Shown: positions 62,827 to 64,000 of the stretch, piece by piece
Position numbering within the stretch: position 1 is the first letter of the stretch
Layout of the letters: each line of letters begins with the position of its first letter
Assembly (NCBI RefSeq): GCF_946478785.1
Contig: NZ_CAMLDD010000026.1
Span: 17,374-81,373, forward strand
From: an uncultured Flavobacterium sp.
GTDB lineage: Bacteria > Bacteroidota > Bacteroidia > Flavobacteriales > Flavobacteriaceae
DNA length: 64,000 nt
Direction: 5' to 3'
The notes under the pieces: model-generated
Seen by the model: only the letters and a program-made list of their open reading frames with translations
Databases searched by the model: none
Told to the model about the DNA's origin: nothing
Made by a program: the position numbers and the translations under genes

Positions 62827-62854
62827 TTTTTTTAAATTTTATCTTATTTTTCGC

Positions 62855-62884
62855 TTGTATATCTCACATTTATACCTATATTTG
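62855..62884 (+). promoter_or_regulatory. Promoter of tRNA-Arg
   Basis: TTG at 62855-62857, 19 bases, TATATTTG at 62877-62884. A perfect Bacteroidota promoter, about 55 bases before the tRNA. Confidence 0.85.
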
Positions 62885-62939
62885 CACCCGCAAACAACGC
62901 TCATCAAAGCTACAAAAAATAAGCTTAATGAGAACATAA

Positions 62940-63013
62940 GGCCTCGTGGCGCAACTGAATAGCGCATCTGATTACGGCTCAGAAGGTTACTGGTTTGAAT
63001 CCAGTCGAGGTCA
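62940..63013 (+). tRNA. tRNA-Arg (anticodon ACG)
   Basis: 74 bases, acceptor stem GGCCTCG/CGAGGTC (one G-T pair), anticodon loop TTACGGC, T-loop TTTGAAT. Its 3' half overlaps the end of a recombinase gene on the other strand, which marks it as an integration site. Confidence 0.94.
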
Positions 63014-63920
63014 CTACTCGGGACAAAAGAAAAATATCATCTTTTGTCCCGTTTTTTTTTGCCCGTAACCTATTGTTTACCAGATAAATACAGTTGATGA
63101 TTTCGTTCACTCGGGCGGTGCGGATTCTGTTCTCTGAAAATGTAAAATTTTCAGGGAAAATTAAACCAATTATCTCCCTAGAATCAGCTAAAGTCCCGCC
63201 ATCAAAGGCGTCACCAAGCTTTAAAAGGTTTTCCAGTCCCGTGTTCGTTAGATACTCTATATTCTCTCTATCGTCATCTACATTTCCAATCTCTTTCTCT
63301 AACTTGCTGATAACAGCGCTGTATTCAATTTTCATAAGATGATAATCCTCAGCATCTATTTTCTCGGTGACTAATAAATTTCTGGCAACGGTCAATTTCT
63401 TTTCATAAACTGCAATTTGTTCAAGAGATTTCTTTTTTTCATTAATGATTAATCCAGTATGCTCCCTGTAGCCTTCAAGCAGAACTGCTGAATATAGTTT
63501 CTTCACTTCCGGTAAAGGTTTAAATTTATTTAAATGCACTTTAAATGTTTTATTCGCTATCTCAGAGTTTATCCTCCATTTACAAACTTTATCACAATGG
63601 TAATAGTAATAATACTTATTTCTTCCTTTGCATTTGCTTCCTGTTAGCTTCTGTCCGCATTTAGGACACATAAAAAAACCTCTAAGAGGAAAATTTTCTA
63701 TTGTTTTAATTTTCGGTCTATATGTCCGTGATTTACTATCAAGGACATCTTGTACCTGGTAAAACAATCCTTCGCTAATAATTGCATCATGCTGACCATT
63801 GACTAATCTCGCCTCTTCATCACGATACTGAGGAACAACTATCTTTCCGCAATAAAGAGGATTTCTTATAATAAGCCACAAGTTGTTTTTAGAGATACCA
63901 AAGCCTTTCTCTTTGGCCAT
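62979..63920 (-). CDS. Large serine recombinase, C-terminal part (recombinase and zinc-ribbon domains)
   Basis: 313 residues visible from an ATG at 63920; the frame continues upstream to a TAA at 63978-63980, and those codons ('HIFSTESIYQMAKEKGFGIS') look like part of the same recombinase domain. The chain has the recombinase domain ('LIIRNPLYCGKIVVPQY'), a zinc ribbon ('MCPKCGQKL' and a later Cys pair 'HCDKVCKW'), a coiled coil (about 155-220) and 'TSTGFKPVTF' at its end inside tRNA-Arg. The N-terminal resolvase domain with the catalytic Ser would lie beyond the window or has been cut by the stop, so it may be a pseudogene. It marks an element inserted at tRNA-Arg. Confidence 0.75.
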   Translation of the reverse strand: MAKEKGFGISKNNLWLIIRNPLYCGKIVVPQYRDEEARLVNGQHDAIISEGLFYQVQDVLDSKSRTYRPKIKTIENFPLRGFFMCPKCGQKLTGSKCKGRNKYYYYYHCDKVCKWRINSEIANKTFKVHLNKFKPLPEVKKLYSAVLLEGYREHTGLIINEKKKSLEQIAVYEKKLTVARNLLVTEKIDAEDYHLMKIEYSAVISKLEKEIGNVDDDRENIEYLTNTGLENLLKLGDAFDGGTLADSREIIGLIFPENFTFSENRIRTARVNEIINCIYLVNNRLRAKKNGTKDDIFLLSRVVTSTGFKPVTF

Positions 63921-64000
63921 TTGGTAAATAGATTCAGTACTAAAAATATGAGCCCCGATTACTATGATATAAACAAGTTAAAGAACATCTTTTTTTTAAA

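Overview
The window reads as a chromosomal segment of a Flavobacterium-like bacterium (Bacteroidota). The signs are a low-GC sequence, genes without purine-rich Shine-Dalgarno boxes, several promoters of the Bacteroidota form (TTTG, about 19 bases, TAnnTTTG), lipoproteins with a Cys followed by S/G/D residues, SprB-repeat and type IX secretion (T9SS) C-terminal signals, PKD and TonB-receptor proteins, and menaquinone genes. No identity search was possible, so the genus is an inference.

Layout. 1-17,748: a plus-strand run of secreted and surface proteins: a partial SprB-repeat adhesin with a T9SS signal, a fibronectin III protein with an AT-rich C-terminal module and three small AT-rich genes behind it, two lipoproteins (one with three PKD domains), an 820-residue outer-membrane barrel and a 1,558-residue secreted protein. 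18,498-30,600: remains of a conjugative element carrying DNA-processing genes (radC-like, DUF932, ssb, a second exonuclease VII, cold-shock protein, and a dinB-dnaE-alkB mutagenesis/repair operon), a truncated mobC coupling protein and a truncated IS4-type transposase. 30,881-35,729: a methionine module, with a nitroreductase divergent from a DUF1852 (MesX-like) and short MetE-like (MesD-like) pair, a transporter and an Lrp regulator. 35,943-37,688: a TonB receptor gene with a stop codon, fused to the tail of a cytochrome c peroxidase gene. 37,865-42,058: a small integrated element bounded by an 18-bp direct repeat beside tRNA-Tyr; its integrase is fused in frame to the back half of a restriction-type helicase. 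42,695-52,324: core genes (LamG protein, menB, menA, a metallo-hydrolase, a DEAD-box helicase, GNAT, NDH-2, Bcr/CflA-type exporter). 52,385-59,519: a compact, all-minus-strand prophage-like element with a filamentous-phage-like Rep, a lysozyme-like protein, many tiny one-helix membrane proteins and dif-like sites at both ends. 59,789-63,013: CBS/nucleotidyltransferase protein plus an exonuclease-like partner, apt and tRNA-Arg. 62,979-64,000: end of a large serine recombinase lying into tRNA-Arg, the edge of another element.

The most notable object is the 7.1-kb element at 52.4-59.5 kb. It looks like a small, tailless, probably single-stranded-DNA, membrane-containing phage that uses the host XerCD system, with no recombinase or packaging ATPase of its own. 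A second theme is repeated scarring by deletion: the mobC remnant, the cut transposase, the receptor-peroxidase fusion and the integrase-helicase fusion all point to loss of mobile and defence DNA in this stretch.
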